From the NCBI GenBank assembly GCA_015499995.1, contig JADNRV010000138.1:62001-126000 (forward strand): a DNA stretch of 64,000 bases, written 5' to 3'. The stretch's first letter is position 1. Every line of letters starts with the position of its first letter. The position numbers were made by a program, and so were the translations under genes. The notes beneath the pieces were generated by a model. It saw nothing but the letters and a program-made list of their open reading frames with translations. It ran no database searches and was not told the origin of the DNA. This DNA comes from Flammula alnicola. Lineage: Eukaryota; Basidiomycota; Agaricomycetes; Agaricales; Strophariaceae. Below are positions 45,573 to 57,665 of the stretch, piece by piece.

Positions 45573-48193
45573 TTAAGCCGCTGCGGTCGTAGCCTGGGGT
45601 GCTTCACCGGCAACCTTCGCTTCACTCGCTGGTCCAGTTCTGCCCTCAGCAGTCAAATGGCCTGGGGCCTCTCCAAGCTTATCCGCCTCCTCCTCATCGT
45701 CCTGGGGCCCCTGAGGCGAGGGCGCAGTACCGTTTCCGGTCGCGTGGGTTATACCGCCAAGGTGCTGCTCTTCCGATGTCTCGTGCTCGGCCTCGTCGCC
45801 GGCATCGTCAGCATCGCCGTCAGAGACGTACATCTCGTCGCCGTCGTCCTCGACATCGGCGTGCTGCAGCGGCTGAGGCTGCTGAGGAGGGGGGGAGCGA
45901 ACCCTAAGAGTCGCTGGTTCCGCAGTATCCTGGCTCTGGCTCTGGTTCTGGTTCATCATCGGTATCGCAGGAGGCGGGCTTCGGCTAACTTGCTGTATCT
46001 GCGGCTGCGGCTGTTGCTCGTGTTGTTCGAGCGGCGGGGACGACAAAGCTCTCCCTTCAGGCGCCTTCTCCATCTGTCGCTTGCTCAGCCTACGAGACAC
46101 GCCCGTCTTGCCTTCAGCCTGCAGCGTCGGATCCTCCACGTTGGTCGTCGTCGCAAAGTCGTTCTCTCCCATCGGCTGCGCGTAGTGCGACTGCACGTCG
46201 CTGTGCTGGTTGGCTTGCACCATGGTGGGCGCAGCGTGGAAGCTCGGGTGCGTTGGCTCCATGTGGTAGTTGATGCCTTGTCCGTTCCCATTCGACACCT
46301 CGCGCGCTTTCAGATCGTTCGCACCATAATAGCCAGTCTTTTTCTCGATCTACGAAAAATGGGTATCACAAATAAGTAAAATGGGAATGGATCACGACGG
46401 AGAAAAATCAAGGACGAACAGCATATCCGCCCGGACCAATTTCCACGGGATAATGCTTCTCTCCGACGGGGTGGGTGTACAGGGGCGGCTGGTCCACCTC
46501 CTCCTCGACACTGCTCCCTTCCGTCTCCCCGGCAGCCACTCCTCTACGATGCGCACGCGCCTCCCGCTCGTCGCCGGTCTCCTCTTCCTCCTCCAGCTCC
46601 TCCTCCTCCAGGTCTTCGCTGGTGTATCCAACGGAACGAACGGCCTCCTCTACAGGTCCGGTCCTATCCACCTGCTCGCTGGCGACGAGGTAGCGCGCAC
46701 AGAGCATCCTGATATCGTTCCACCATTCCATCATGTCCTCTCTGCTCCTCGCACGGAAACTCCACGCCTTGGTACCTTCTCCGCCCAACAAGCCCTTGAA
46801 CGAGCCGCTCTTAGTCGTGCCAAGACCTTCCTTTGTCCCCTCGATGTGGAACTTGTGCGCTTTCGCGCGAGGTGACGACGCCGGACCCAGGGTGCAGCCA
46901 GGAAGGAACAAGCTGAAGGAGGGTGTCTGACCAGCATGGGCGGTAGGGTCAGAGGACGTGAACTCATGGAGGAAACCAGCAGGGGTAAGAACGAAGTAGC
47001 ATTCCGTATAAGTCCGAGTGAAGCGTTTTTTGCGTTCGAGATGGCCGGTGTGCACGGGGACAACAGATGGATCGTCCTTGAGAGGATAGGTGATAAGCTC
47101 AGGGTCACGGAGCGGTGTGTCTGGATCGAGGAGATGGTCCGAGCGAGCGGCGAACTGGATCCATTCGCGGTCAGGTGCTAGGGCAGCCAGATGGGTAGAT
47201 AAGGAACGGAAAATTTCCTGGGATGCAGCGGAAGCACGCGATTGCCATTCGTCGAAGGTCTGCCAGGCGGATTGGATGGACTTGACGATACCCTCTTCGA
47301 AATGAGCCGAGTTTTGTTGCATCATGACGATGGACTTTTGGAGAAGGTTCTCCTCCAGAACTTGGCGTTGGAGCTGGCGGGCGACGGCCTGGTTGGCGAT
47401 GTACCTATATAAAAGAGTTAAAATCAGGGTGGCTACAGCGAAAGATGAACTTACGGATCGTTCTTGGCCAGAATGGTCATGGGGGTGTTCTTGAACGTGG
47501 AAATGGAATTTGCTAGCTCACCGACGAGCTTTGTTGACAGCTCGCGCTCCCTCGCGACGCCAGCAGCGAGTTTACCGGTGTCGTTTTGAACATTCTTGAA
47601 GGAAGTCAGAAGATGAATGAGCAAGAAAACAGATCACGCGCCTTGATGTGTGCCTTTATCTCTATCCGTAACTTCTGGAGATGTTGGACAATGGAAGAAT
47701 CAATCGTACGACCGAGATCCGCATGCTGGTCAGCGATGATTCGTGTCTTGTCTCGGATATCGTAGTAGACGTCCTAAAGCAAAATCAGATGTCTCGTTTA
47801 GCAGAGAATGACCCTGTCTCACCTGAAGACCACCTTCGCCGAGGAATTGGTTTCCCGCACGGAAAGGGACCTGGATGACGCCTGCGAGTTTTGTCATCTC
47901 CTTCGCAGTGTTATTCTCGATATCAGCTATGCCCTTGGAGACGAAGGTAAGAAACGGTGTCGAGGTAAATGTAAAGTTGTACGCACTTCGAAATAAGCCG
48001 TGAGTTGTTTCACAATGGCCTTCCATGCTACGAAGCGCTCAATGAGAACATCTGCGGGCTTCAAGTCTTGTAGCTCGATGTTCTTCTTGATGAGAGACTG
48101 ATTTCTGGACAGTGTCGAGTTCCTGCTGCGAGCACTGGCTCTTGACGCCGTGCGCGAGAGATTTGTGTGTTCTGGAGGACCTGTAATGTTCAT
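45573..48193 (-). CDS. SLM1/SLM2-like PH-domain protein (TORC2/PI(4,5)P2 effector)
   Basis: Minus-strand exons 47987-48193, 47823-47933, 47642-47773, 47455-47594, 46420-47404, 45573-46349; 783 aa. After a Ser/Arg-rich start, residues of about 45-330 form the Slm BAR-like coiled-coil part: DVLIERFVAWKAIVKQL, GIADIENNTAKEMTKLAGVI, VPFRAGNQFLGEGG, RDKTRIIADQHADLGRTIDS, MMQQNSAHFEEGIVKSIQSA. The PH domain follows (VHTGHLERKKRFTRTYTECY ... FHIEGTK ... WSFRARSREDMMEWWNDIRM). The C-terminal third is acidic and P/Q/E-rich. In yeast Slm1/2 bind PI(4,5)P2 at the plasma membrane and relay TORC2 signals to actin. The intron after exon 3 starts with GC (AAG|GCGCGT), so it is a GC-AG intron. The 202-bp spacer to the PHO88 gene is a shared divergent promoter. 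Confidence 0.9.
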
Positions 48194-48395
48194 GGTGGGC
48201 GGAATGGAAAGGGATGTGTTCAGAATTCGGAGAAATGTTTCTCAACTCCTTATAACCCCGTTGACGTCAGTACAACCCTAACCCAAAGATACAGCCACAC
48301 ACAACCAAACAAGAGAGGACGTGTCCTGTGCACGCTGGCAAAATCACTGCTGCTTCTGCCCATAACCCTAAAATTATTTCTCCTTGCCCGCCATC
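48194..48395. promoter_or_regulatory. Divergent promoter between SLM-like and PHO88 genes
   Basis: The start codons of two oppositely transcribed genes are 202 bp apart, so the interval must serve both. It holds a TATAA near 48250 on the + strand and pyrimidine-rich stretches before the PHO88 start. Confidence 0.5.
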
Positions 48396-49267
48396 ATGAA
48401 CGCCGGTGTACAGAACCTCGTCATCTCTCTCGTCGCAATGCAGGGTTTGTACAACATGATATACTCTCCATCACACCCCTCACACCATTCTTTTAGTTGC
48501 ACGAAAAATACCCTTCGAGGACCCGGACGTGCTCACTTATGTCCGCGTAGGATATGTCGTCTCCCAGGTTATCATTCTGGCTGTATACTACTACGTTTCT
48601 CTCGCTGTAAGTTGCCCATTTTTATATTTTAATTGCGTTATTAAAACTCACTTTGGTGCAGATTAAGCGGAAGAATGACCAAACGGTGCTGAAATACGGT
48701 TAGCCTCTTTCCTCTCTTTGAAAATACGTTCCACTGACAGATCCTATAGTGGAGCCTGCTTCACCAATGGTTTATCATCTCCACTCTTCTTATCGCCCCT
48801 TTCTCATCCCCTGTCCAGTCTCAGGAGCCCGGTCAACTCATCACTACAACAGTCCGTGATTATGACCTGTCCGAGACATCAAAACTCGTTCGTCTCTCCA
48901 CTCTTCCATCTCCAAAACGCTTTTTCTAACCTCTTTTCTCCAGCTACGCTCCGTGTACATGGGCATCGCCATGATGGGCGTCATGCACATCTACTTCAAG
49001 TTCACCCAGCCCCTGTTCATCCAGGCGCTCATGGGCATCAAGAACCTGTACGACGCCAAGCCTGTCGCTATCCACATCCTCGGCCAGCCAGCCGTTGGCG
49101 ACCTCAAGCGCCCCTTCAAGGCTGCGAGCATGTTTGGACGTACGTTCCCCTCTTTCGCTCTTATCTTTCCCCATCTAATATACTTTCTCGTAGCTGCCAC
49201 TAGCCCTCAGACCGACGCCGCCGCCATCGCAGAAGCAGAGAAACGGGTCGGAAAGAAGGAAGAGTAA
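48396..49267 (+). CDS. PHO88: PHO88/SND3 ER-membrane targeting protein
   Basis: Exons 48396-48444, 48497-48606, 48662-48698, 48750-48769, 48825-48887, 48944-49139, 49194-49267; 182 aa. Starts MNAGVQNLVISLVAMQVARK (first membrane span), then PFEDPDVLTYVRVGYVVSQV (second span), IKRKNDQTVLKYVEPASP, TTTVRDYDLSETSKLLRSVY, MHIYFKFTQPLFIQALMGIK, and the conserved tail GPATSPQTDAAAIAEAEKRV GKKEE. The family was first linked to phosphate transport in yeast and later shown to be Snd3, part of the SRP-independent targeting route at the ER. All seven exons splice in phase, including a 20-nt exon. Housekeeping gene with no odd features. Confidence 0.93.
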
Positions 49268-50067
49268 ATCTGCTTATCCACGGAATACGTCTATATATTT
49301 GCTAGGGATTAGTTGGGTTGTGGTTAATGGTCCGTCGTTAATGGCATGTCCTATCGTACATCCTATTGTCGGACCCTAAAGTCTCAGAACCCTTTGCTTC
49401 GCGTTTCTTGTGTGATATAGCACCTTCCTGCATCGTTATCTTACCCGTCCACTTCCCTTACAGGAACCATTAACCCAGTGCATGAACTGCACACGGATAA
49501 TCCTGCGATAAGGTGACGGCTCCACAGGCATGTCCAAGGCGGCCTCCGAGGCTTGAGGACAATCCTCGCGGTAACGCCTGGCTGCTCAGGTCTTCTGCAT
49601 ACGTCGACCTCTCTACACGTCCATATTTATGTTTCTTCCAAACTTGCAGTCTATGCACCTCCAACGACGTGTCATACTGCCTCTTTGGTTTCCATTCTCT
49701 TTCGGCCTAAACGATTTAGTGCCATCCTCGTGGAGTCACCTGTCATGATTACCGGCAGGTAGTACCACGTCATCGCCTTCAACATCGACCCCCCTCCAAA
49801 GTTCCTTCCATCGCCACGAGTTTGGGTCGAAGATTACTTCGACAGGTAATACTCTAAACATCTCGATCCCGCGCAAAAGTCCCAGCAATTCCAGTTGTAG
49901 CCTAGCGCATGAAAGTCTGTTCTACCCTAGTTCTACGTACGTCAACTCTTTTTTGCATGTCCATTTTTCTTCCAATCTCATGTTTCTGCAGTCAGCATTG
50001 CAATGCAAGTCGAACGATGTGGCATATCACCTTCAATTTTCGGGCTCCTTCACCAAAATAAATTACT
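49268..50067. other. 3' flank of PHO88 plus left half of a diverged duplication
   Basis: No complete gene. The stretch at about 49640-49870 resembles 49960-50190 (see repeat entry) and encodes a broken version of the product at 50068 (PPPKFLPSPRVWVEDYFDR then a stop). Confidence 0.4.
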
Positions 50068-50190
50068 ATGGCGGAGAGTGGTTCCACGTCAGCATTGTCT
50101 TCAGCGTCGACCCCCCCTCCAGAGTTCCTTCCATCGCTCTTAATTTGGGAAGACGACAATTTCGATGTCGAATATAAGTACTCTAACCCA
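49640..50190 (+). repeat. Diverged tandem duplication, about 319-bp period
   Basis: CCACGTCAKC...TTCARCRTCGACCCCCC...TCC and TTCCTTCCATCGC occur at about 49765-49815 and again at about 50084-50135, and the similarity extends to the following TTYGACAGGTAATACTC/TCGAATATAAGTACTC. Orientation is the same. The right copy keeps an open frame, the left does not. Confidence 0.6.
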
Positions 50191-50364
50191 CTCAACCCCG
50201 AAAACATCGATGAAGTCCATATTCCTCTCGCCGACGAAGAGGACCGACGGGTGCATGATTACGTCCAATCCTCAAGCAACGAATCTCAAACCATCAGTAC
50301 AGGCGGCGTCCCGCACCCACAGGAAAGACGCAGTCGTTGCCTGGATCCGGTGTCGATAGGGTAG
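50068..50364 (+). CDS. Hypothetical small acidic protein
   Basis: ATG at 50068, 98 codons: a Ser/Thr/Pro leader (MAESGSTSALSSASTPPPEF) then an acidic segment (LIWEDDNFDVEYKYSNPLNP ... HIPLADEEDRRVHDYVQ). An intron may follow, so the C-terminus is uncertain. I do not recognise a family. A decayed copy lies 319 bp upstream, which suggests a real, duplicating gene or part of a repeat. Confidence 0.3.
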   Translation: MAESGSTSALSSASTPPPEFLPSLLIWEDDNFDVEYKYSNPLNPENIDEVHIPLADEEDRRVHDYVQSSSNESQTISTGGVPHPQERRSRCLDPVSIG

Positions 50365-53300
50365 GGTACATTATCACGTACCCCCTTTGCCCTCGTCGCA
50401 GCTCCTATTACCCTCAGCATTCCAGAACAAGATCGCGAGACCAACACCGTTGGTCCGTCGGACTCCGTTCGCCGTTATTCATCTTGCCGGTGCTGGTTCT
50501 GTCAAGGATGTCGAGCACGACAAGGGACGGAATGGAGTGAGGGGATCCGAATATCGGACCTCGAATGCTTTAGATTTCCAGCTTGGTGCGTCAGCAGGAC
50601 AGTCTTCTTTGGCATTAAATTCGACACCGAATGCTTCCAGGGACAGTCGCTTGCCTGGGTCACAGTCGGTGGTGTTGTAAAAATCCTTGGCACTTGCAAA
50701 CGGAGGGCTTAAGTCATTCAGTTCGCCATGTTGCGATGTCTCGAAGGTAGCTCAGACGTCCATTGGGATATCAATGAAATTAGCTTCAATACTGTGTAGC
50801 TTGTCTTGTAAGATTACTGTAGTGGCTCGTACTCATGTAGTGTAGCCTCTCATTCAATATTAGGTGGCTCGCATCGAAAAATGCGCGGCTCGCAATTCAA
50901 AAAATGTGCGCTCAAATGGTAATTAATGGGCCTCGCAAAACGGGTGGCACTGGCTCGCTTGAATAAATGTGCAGGTTGACTACCCACGTTTAGCGCTTCA
51001 GCCCAACATGGTGCGCACTGCATTCAAGCTGTATGAATGGATTCAACCCCAAAAAATAGCCCGTCAACCCTTAGATGACCAAAACACAAACACGAATCAT
51101 GGTAGATGAGCTGGATGGCACCGCCTTGGGTATCGCTGAATTCCCGACATACTATGTAGACAGTTAACAAACCCGTTTCCCATAAGATTTACATGCATAC
51201 CAAAAAATTCAATGCGGGCCTACCTTTGGTTTGCGAGCCACCTTTTGAAATGCGAGTCTACTTACGAGCGACTTGCGGTTTAGGGAAGGTTCTTTCTGTA
51301 GATTGAAATTGAGGACGATCTGAATCGCACTTAGTCATTTTTTGGTACATCCAATACACCAAAGAACTTCATAGGTCGCTTTTCAAGTCCTGTGAAGTGC
51401 AAGATATGCGACCTATCTTCATGGCCAGGACGTGCGGAGGATTGTGAATGCGATGACTGGGAAAGCATGCGTATGAGGATTAAATAAGGCGAGATGATGA
51501 ACCCAGAGCTTGCGAGTGGAGAAAACAGAAGTTGGACGGCCTCGTAACGACAAGGATGTAGTACTATTTCGACTTTTACGAAGTCAAATCGTCTAAAATC
51601 CAGCCAAAATCGGGTCACGAGTGCCAGTTCTTCAATCAGAGATATAAATGAGATGTTTTGAAGTCTCAAAAACAGATCCGACGGCTTCAATCGAGAGTTG
51701 AAGCAAGGTGGAGGGGCAGTCTGCCGAAAAGCGTCCAGAGGTTACCCAATATTCTTAGAAACCGTGGGGATTTCCATCATAGCGCCAAAACTTTACCGGT
51801 GAGGCGGATAGAGATGGTATGATGATAGAGAATCGATGGTCTGCAAAATGTGGAGGACCGAGAGCGTAAGTGGATGACGCTGTAGGCTGAGATGAGTAGG
51901 ATATTTCCAGGACAGAATTTTTCTGCGGATCGGATCCACAGAACGACACATATGTATCGGTGAAGTAGCCTCAAATGGCATCGTACAATGCCATTTGCAC
52001 TTGTTCTCCAGCGATGACAAGGGCAGATGGGATGCGCAGGAGATGTTTTTATTCTCAGCACGCTCGTGGACGAAAGTGATGCGGGGTTGGACGTGATCCT
52101 AAGCGGATCTATACAGAAATTATCGATCTTCCAGAAAAGAAGACCGACAGGAATGTCGGAAGTGTTCGACAGGAGGTATCACATTGGTATCACAGTAGGC
52201 AAAGATAGTGAGAGGGAGATACTGATACAAACCGGAAAAGACGGCTCAAATTAGGTTCCGAAGTCGAAAATCCTAATTGTCGAGCGAAGGAGTGGCAAAC
52301 TTGAAGATAAAGACCAAACGGCAACCAAATTCTCATCAAATGGGCAAAACTGTGAGACAGGAATGACTTGCCCTTGCAACGGCTGCTGCCCTCTAGATCT
52401 CCTGTTCGGAGGCGGCCAGGGGCGCGACAGTCAGGCTGGGAGGCGAGTACTCCGCTTAGAACTTTCATGACACCTATAGAGGCGGTTTGGGACTGGAAAA
52501 ATCAAAATCCCCTAGAAAGAAGTGAATGGATTCATCTGTGGTCCGTCATGGCGACAATTTGAATGTAAATGAGAGTTAGGAACGCTGAAATTACCACGAG
52601 TGCAGAAGATGCACGCGTACACCCAAATTAAGAGCGCGTAAGGGTTTGCCAGAATAATAGTAGCTCTCTTTAACTCGGTAGGTTATCAGCATCGTTGACG
52701 TGGGCTTTCTGCTGCTGCGTGGTGAATCGGTGATCATATCCGAACTGGGTTTCAGATCCAGAAAAAATAAAAACATATGTGGAACAACGTCAATTGCAGA
52801 GAGAGTACCGGATTTATTTCTCAGCAACACCGAAAACCGACGAGCGAAAAAGCAGATGAAGAACGATTCGGGAGACGGACAAGACGGAAGAGGTGGGGCT
52901 GGTCATATTAACCCATCCAGGTTGATGTTACCAGTGATTCGAGCATTGCGTACAAGGGTGAATGCGAAGGAATGAACAGAGAAAATTCATCAGAAAATAT
53001 GGAGGTGGTTCGAAGAAAGGAATAAGGAGGAGAATTGGAGAGTTAGCCCACCCTAATCTCAGGGTCACGGTTCGCGTGCTCCCATCATTTTCTTTCCCTC
53101 CACCTCCAACCTCTTCGCGCTGCCAATCATGGATGTGGCCTTCAACCCATTCTGGCGGCCCTTTTAGGCGTTGCTCTTCTAACCTGGACGCATATATCCC
53201 CAATTTACCATGATTCAATCCTATAGTTTCTCAATAAATGCGAATCTGACTCAGTGCTCTTGTCCAGAGGTACGTCCAATCTCCTTTTACTCCTTGTCAC

Positions 53301-54978
53301 GGCTGATTTTCATTCAGATCTATCGATAATCGCCTGGTTGATTTAGTCGTCTTGCTCTCCCAAACCTGCACGCTCTGCCTACGCGCTGCAGTGCAGCCAA
53401 TCGAGCATCTTCAGGGTTAATGCTAGTTCGATGACGACGCCGATAGGTACGTTGCTTTCACAATTCTTTATGATGTTTCGCAGTCGTCCATGACGGGTTT
53501 CGGCACGTTTTAGGCTGGAACATCGTCGTAAGTCAGGGTTTCAGTGGAGATTGACCGTCACCGTAAGTCAAATTTCTTTCAGCTTCGTTCCTCTTTTTAC
53601 TCTCGGCGTTGTCCCTTCTCCTTTCTCAGCATCGTTCATGCAACGTGCTAACTTGTCTTGCCCGCAGATGCTGGTCCTTTGCGGCTCGTTGTCCTCGAGC
53701 ATTTTTTTGGACATTAGATGGAGTATGTTCCCCGTTTATCCTTCTGCGTGCTATTTCTCACTCTGAATCCAGGACTCTACCCATGAAGTTATCGTCCAAA
53801 CCATGTTTGAAGGAACAAGAACGCCTCCTGACTTACCCGTGCTACCAAGAATGCCCCCCCGCCGCGCCTCCAGGAGGTCCGTTTTAGCCAACGAGGCTAT
53901 CTCGTCGCTATTGACTTCGTTGTCGGCTTGAATATCCTTCCATTGCGTGTCCCCCTTTCCAAAGCCGTCCGTCCATTGACCGCCAACTCCGTGATTGTCA
54001 ACACCCGTCTGTTCACGCTGTCGTGTCCAACGAGACCTGTACTCTTGGAGACAACGTCGAGCGCCCAGGATAGCGTGCACAACATCAGGCGATCGATATC
54101 CCCAATTTATGTCCTGGACCATTCAACTGGCCGGTCCAGTGCTATCTCCCCATCGACATGTCCTTACCGGGTGCCCACTGTCGTTGTCGTTGCTAAACCA
54201 ACAGTCGACCCCACGCCATATGTGTTCCAATACACTATAGTGCCTTCCGCGATGTGCGGAATTTGATTCCGTCCCTTGCAACACAGTCTTCGTCGACGAT
54301 CCCGACGTGGCCTTGCGTGCACCATCACCGACATGACCTCCGCCGGCTCCATATCGCATCTTTTGGCTGGGTCCCTGGTACCACCAGTTCGTTACGAGCT
54401 CTACGCCCACGTTGCCGCCATCTTTCCGTACATGACGCCTTTGATGTCGCCGAAATGCTCGGCATCGGCATCCTTGCTCCTGTAGCTGGTAATACCGCGA
54501 ACATCCGCAGGAGTAGGATCTACTTTGAGGGGAGGATTTGGGTATGAGCTGGGCGGGGCTCTTGGGAACATGCGGAATGCGATGGACCTCTTATCACGGA
54601 TTCTTTTTTTGTTCTCCCACTGGCCTGCATCTTCGATAAAGCTCGTTATCTTCGGTGCACGAGTTGCCCTTGTGAATCCTTATTTACAGAACCTATTGTT
54701 TCGAAGTGCTAAATTTCTTTGTGTATCGCTGAGCGTATTTTCGGTTTGGCTTCTGCTTGCCTTATTAATAGAAACATATCCATGTCGGCGTCTAGGGAAG
54801 GATATATACTGTATAAACTGCCATCAAGACGTATCCCAATGTGTTGACCGAAGCAAATTGTATCCACTACAGTGAGAGCATTGCAAGAAATCAGGTAAAA
54901 GAAGGGGGGAAACCTGGAACGGGTATTACTAACTTCTGACAGGGAAAGAGAGTTTCCGACCTAGGATACCATAAGATC
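50365..54978. other. Long gene-poor region
   Basis: About 4.6 kb with no defended gene. Frames at 51331-51690 (minus), 52700-52975, 53751-54122 (minus), 53928-54266 and 54525-54875 carry no recognised domain, and the plus and minus frames at 53.7-54.4 kb overlap. A block with repeated GGCTCGC motifs (50862-51260) is listed separately. Confidence 0.35.
50862..51260. repeat. Block bounded by inverted GGTGGCTCGCA motifs
   Basis: The left end has AGGTGGCTCGCA, followed by further GGCTCGCA, GCGCTCAAA, GGCCTCGCAAAA and GGCTCGCTT motifs. The right end has the inverse (TTTGCGAGCCACC at about 51232, ATGCGAGTC at about 51251). This looks like a small element with subterminal repeats, about 0.4 kb; no target-site duplication is evident. 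Confidence 0.35.
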
Positions 54979-55755
54979 CTACACCTTCAGGCCTAAGAGC
55001 GTAGCAAATGATGGGAGTTTGTCGATTTTATTCTGACATAATTTTGTCACATCGTCAACGAATGGGCAGTTATACTCCCTAGAATCATATCCGCTCTGTC
55101 GGCAACAGGTGCGAACAGATTTTTTGTATTTGGTGTTGGGAGACTGAAGGGTCTCTTGGAGAGTAGCCAGTGTGTCGATTTCTTCGAGGTGCCTAATGAG
55201 GACGTGGAGGGAATCCACACAGGTTTTGCATATTACATCTTCAGCGCTGTGTCGCCCGGATGAGTGACAGCTACTCGAGGATGTGAATTGACGATTCCAG
55301 ATGTACTGGGCTACTTCTTTGAAAAGTAATCTCCAGGCTTCGTGATACCGAGCCTGGCCAGAAATGAATTACCGTAAGAAAATATTTAGAAATAAGAATA
55401 AAGTTTGTACCCATGGAATCATATACGCTGGAGGTAACTTTTCCAAAACTGGGACCAATGCAGCTCGAGCAAAATGAGGAAGGGTCGCGGTAATCAATCT
55501 GGGATAATTGTGCTTGACTGCATGGGCAAGGATTTCGGGTGCATGTTGAGGAAGGAATTTCCTAGCATATGCGAGATCATCAAACACTAAAAAATCACGA
55601 CGGGATGTCCCAGAAAACGCACACCAATCGCTCATTGCATACGTCCGTAGCCGAGGGCACTTCGTACTTCCCAGCTGCCTCAGCTACCGCCGCTAGAACC
55701 GCGAACCGCTCCCCGTGGAGGTCCGGATGTACCTTGGGATAGAGGATTTAGGGTT
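54979..55755 (-). pseudogene. BTB/POZ-domain protein, 5'-truncated
   Basis: Minus-strand exons 55623-about 55755 (ILYPKVHPDLH then VLAAVAEAAGKYEVPSATDV CNERL), 55411-55561 (KFLPQHAPEILAHAVKHNYP ... VLEKLPPAYMIPW), 54979-55353 (ARYHEAWRLLFKEVAQYIW ... C-x2-C segment ICKTC ... DSLHVLIRHL). All joins are in phase (donors GTGCGT and GTACAA). This is the C-terminal two thirds of the abundant basidiomycete BTB family, likely Cul3-type adaptors of unknown target. The frame stops at a TAA that is part of the CCCTAA-like stretch, so the N-terminal BTB half is missing where the telomere-like tract begins. Confidence 0.75.
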
Positions 55756-55905
55756 ATGGGACCTTTTTTTATTGCGAGTAGGGGAGTAGGGTTGAAACCT
55801 ATAGGGTAGGGTGGGTAGGGTAGGGTAGGGAAGACAGGGTAGAGTGGGTAGGGTAGGGTAGGGTAGGGAGAGTAGGGTGGGGTAGGGAGAGTAGAGTGGG
55901 TACAG
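55747..55905 (+). repeat. Telomere-like and GTAGG-rich interstitial tract
   Basis: It begins with TTTAGGGTTATGGG (55747-55760), close to the fungal telomere unit TTAGGG, then becomes a tract of TAGGG/GTAGGGTGGG pentamers and variants from about 55778. The G-rich strand runs left to right, so a telomere here would have capped the DNA on the left. The sequence has many G3 runs and could form G-quadruplexes. Confidence 0.75.
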
Positions 55906-55915
55906 ACAGTACATT

Positions 55916-57665
55916 ATATGAGTAGACACAGTGGCTTGTATGAGTAGAGACAGTAACACTCACATGAGTATGTTGTATGCTCATATATGAGAGCACATAC
56001 CACACTCACGTGAGCATGTTGTATGCTCACATATGAGAGTATACACTATGCTCATGTGAGTATGTTGTATGCTCACATTTCGGAGTGTACACCATGCTCA
56101 CATGAGTATGTTCTGTGCTTGCAAATGTGAGTATGTTGTATGCTCACATATGAGAGTACATACCATGCTCACATAAGTATGTTCTATGCTCATGTGAGTA
56201 TGTTCCATGCTCCCGTGAGTATGGTCTATGCTCACGTGAGTATGGTCTATGCTCACGTGAGTATGGTCTATACTCACATTTCGGAGTATACACCATGCTC
56301 ACATGAGTACGTTCTATGCTCACATGAGTACGTTCTATGCTCACGTGAGTACATACTATGCTCACGTGAGTATGTTCTGTACTTGCAAATATGAGTGTGT
56401 TGTATGCTCACATGAGTATGTTCTATGCTCACATTTCGGAGTATACACCACACTCACGTGAGTATGTTTCATGCTTGCAAATGTGAGTGTGTTGTATGCT
56501 CACATATGAGAGTACATACCATGCTCACATAAGTATGTTCTATGCTCATGTGAGTATGTTCCATGCTCCCGTGAGTATGGTCTATGCTCACGTGAGTATG
56601 GTCTATGCTCACGTGAGTATGGTCTATACTCACATTTCGGAGTATACACCATGCTCACATGAGTACGTTCTATGCTCACGTGAGTACATACTATGCTCAC
56701 GTGAGTATGTTCTGTACTTGCAAATATGAGTGTGTTGTATGCTCACATATGAGAGTACATACCATGCTCACATGAGTATGTTCTATGCTCACATTTCGGA
56801 GTATACACCACACTCACGTGAGTATGTTTCATGCTTGCAAATGTGAGTGTGTTGTATGCTCACATATGAGAGTACATACCATGCTCACATAAGTATGTTC
56901 TATGCTCATGTGAGTACATACTATGCTCACATGAGTACATACTATGCTCACATGAGTACATACTATGCTCACATTTCGGAGTATACACCATGCTCACATA
57001 AGTATGTTCTATGCTCATGTGAGTACATACTATGCTCACATGAGTACATACTATGCTCACGTGAGTATGTTCTATGCTCACATTTCGGAGTATACACCAC
57101 GCTCATGTGAGTATACACCATGCTCACATGAGCATACACCACCCTCACGTGAGTATACGCCATGCTCATGTGAGTATACACCATGCTCACGTGAGTATGT
57201 TCTGTACTTGCAAATATGAGTGTGTTGTATACTCACATATGAGAGTACATACCATGCTCACGTGAGTATGTTCTATGCTCACATTTCAGAGTACACACCA
57301 CAGTCACGTGAGTATGTTCTGTGCTTGCCAATGCGAGTGTGTTGTATGCTCACATATGAGAGTACGTACCATGCTCACATGAGTATGTTCTATGCTCACA
57401 TTTCAGAGTATACACCATGCTCACGTGAGTATGTGCTATGCTTAATTATGAGAGTATACACCATGCTCACATGAGCATGTTCCGTGCTTGCAAGTGTGAG
57501 TGTATTGTATGCTCACATTTCGGAGTATACACCATACTCACGTGAGTATGTTCTCTGCTTGCAAATATGAGTGTGTTGTATGCTCACATATAAGAGTATA
57601 TACTATGCTCACATTTCGGAGTATATACAACGCTCATAGTTCGGAGTATATACTATGCTCACGTG
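55916..57665 (+). repeat. Palindromic satellite, arm 1 (CTCACGTGAGTATGTTC orientation)
   Basis: A tandem array of 21-bp units of the form ATGCTCACRTGAGTATGKTCT, with variants ending in TACATACT or carrying CTCACATTTCGGAGTATACACC. Each unit is centred on the perfect palindrome CTCACGTGAG or CTCACATGAG. A higher-order repeat of about 360 bp is visible: the segment starting TGCAAATGTGAGTRTGTTG recurs at about 56118, 56477 and 56837. Confidence 0.9.

Noticed and set aside
45534..46379. 281-codon plus-strand ORF
   Set aside because: It lies antisense to the P/Q/E-rich last exon of the SLM-like gene, whose frame, splice sites and family match are strong.
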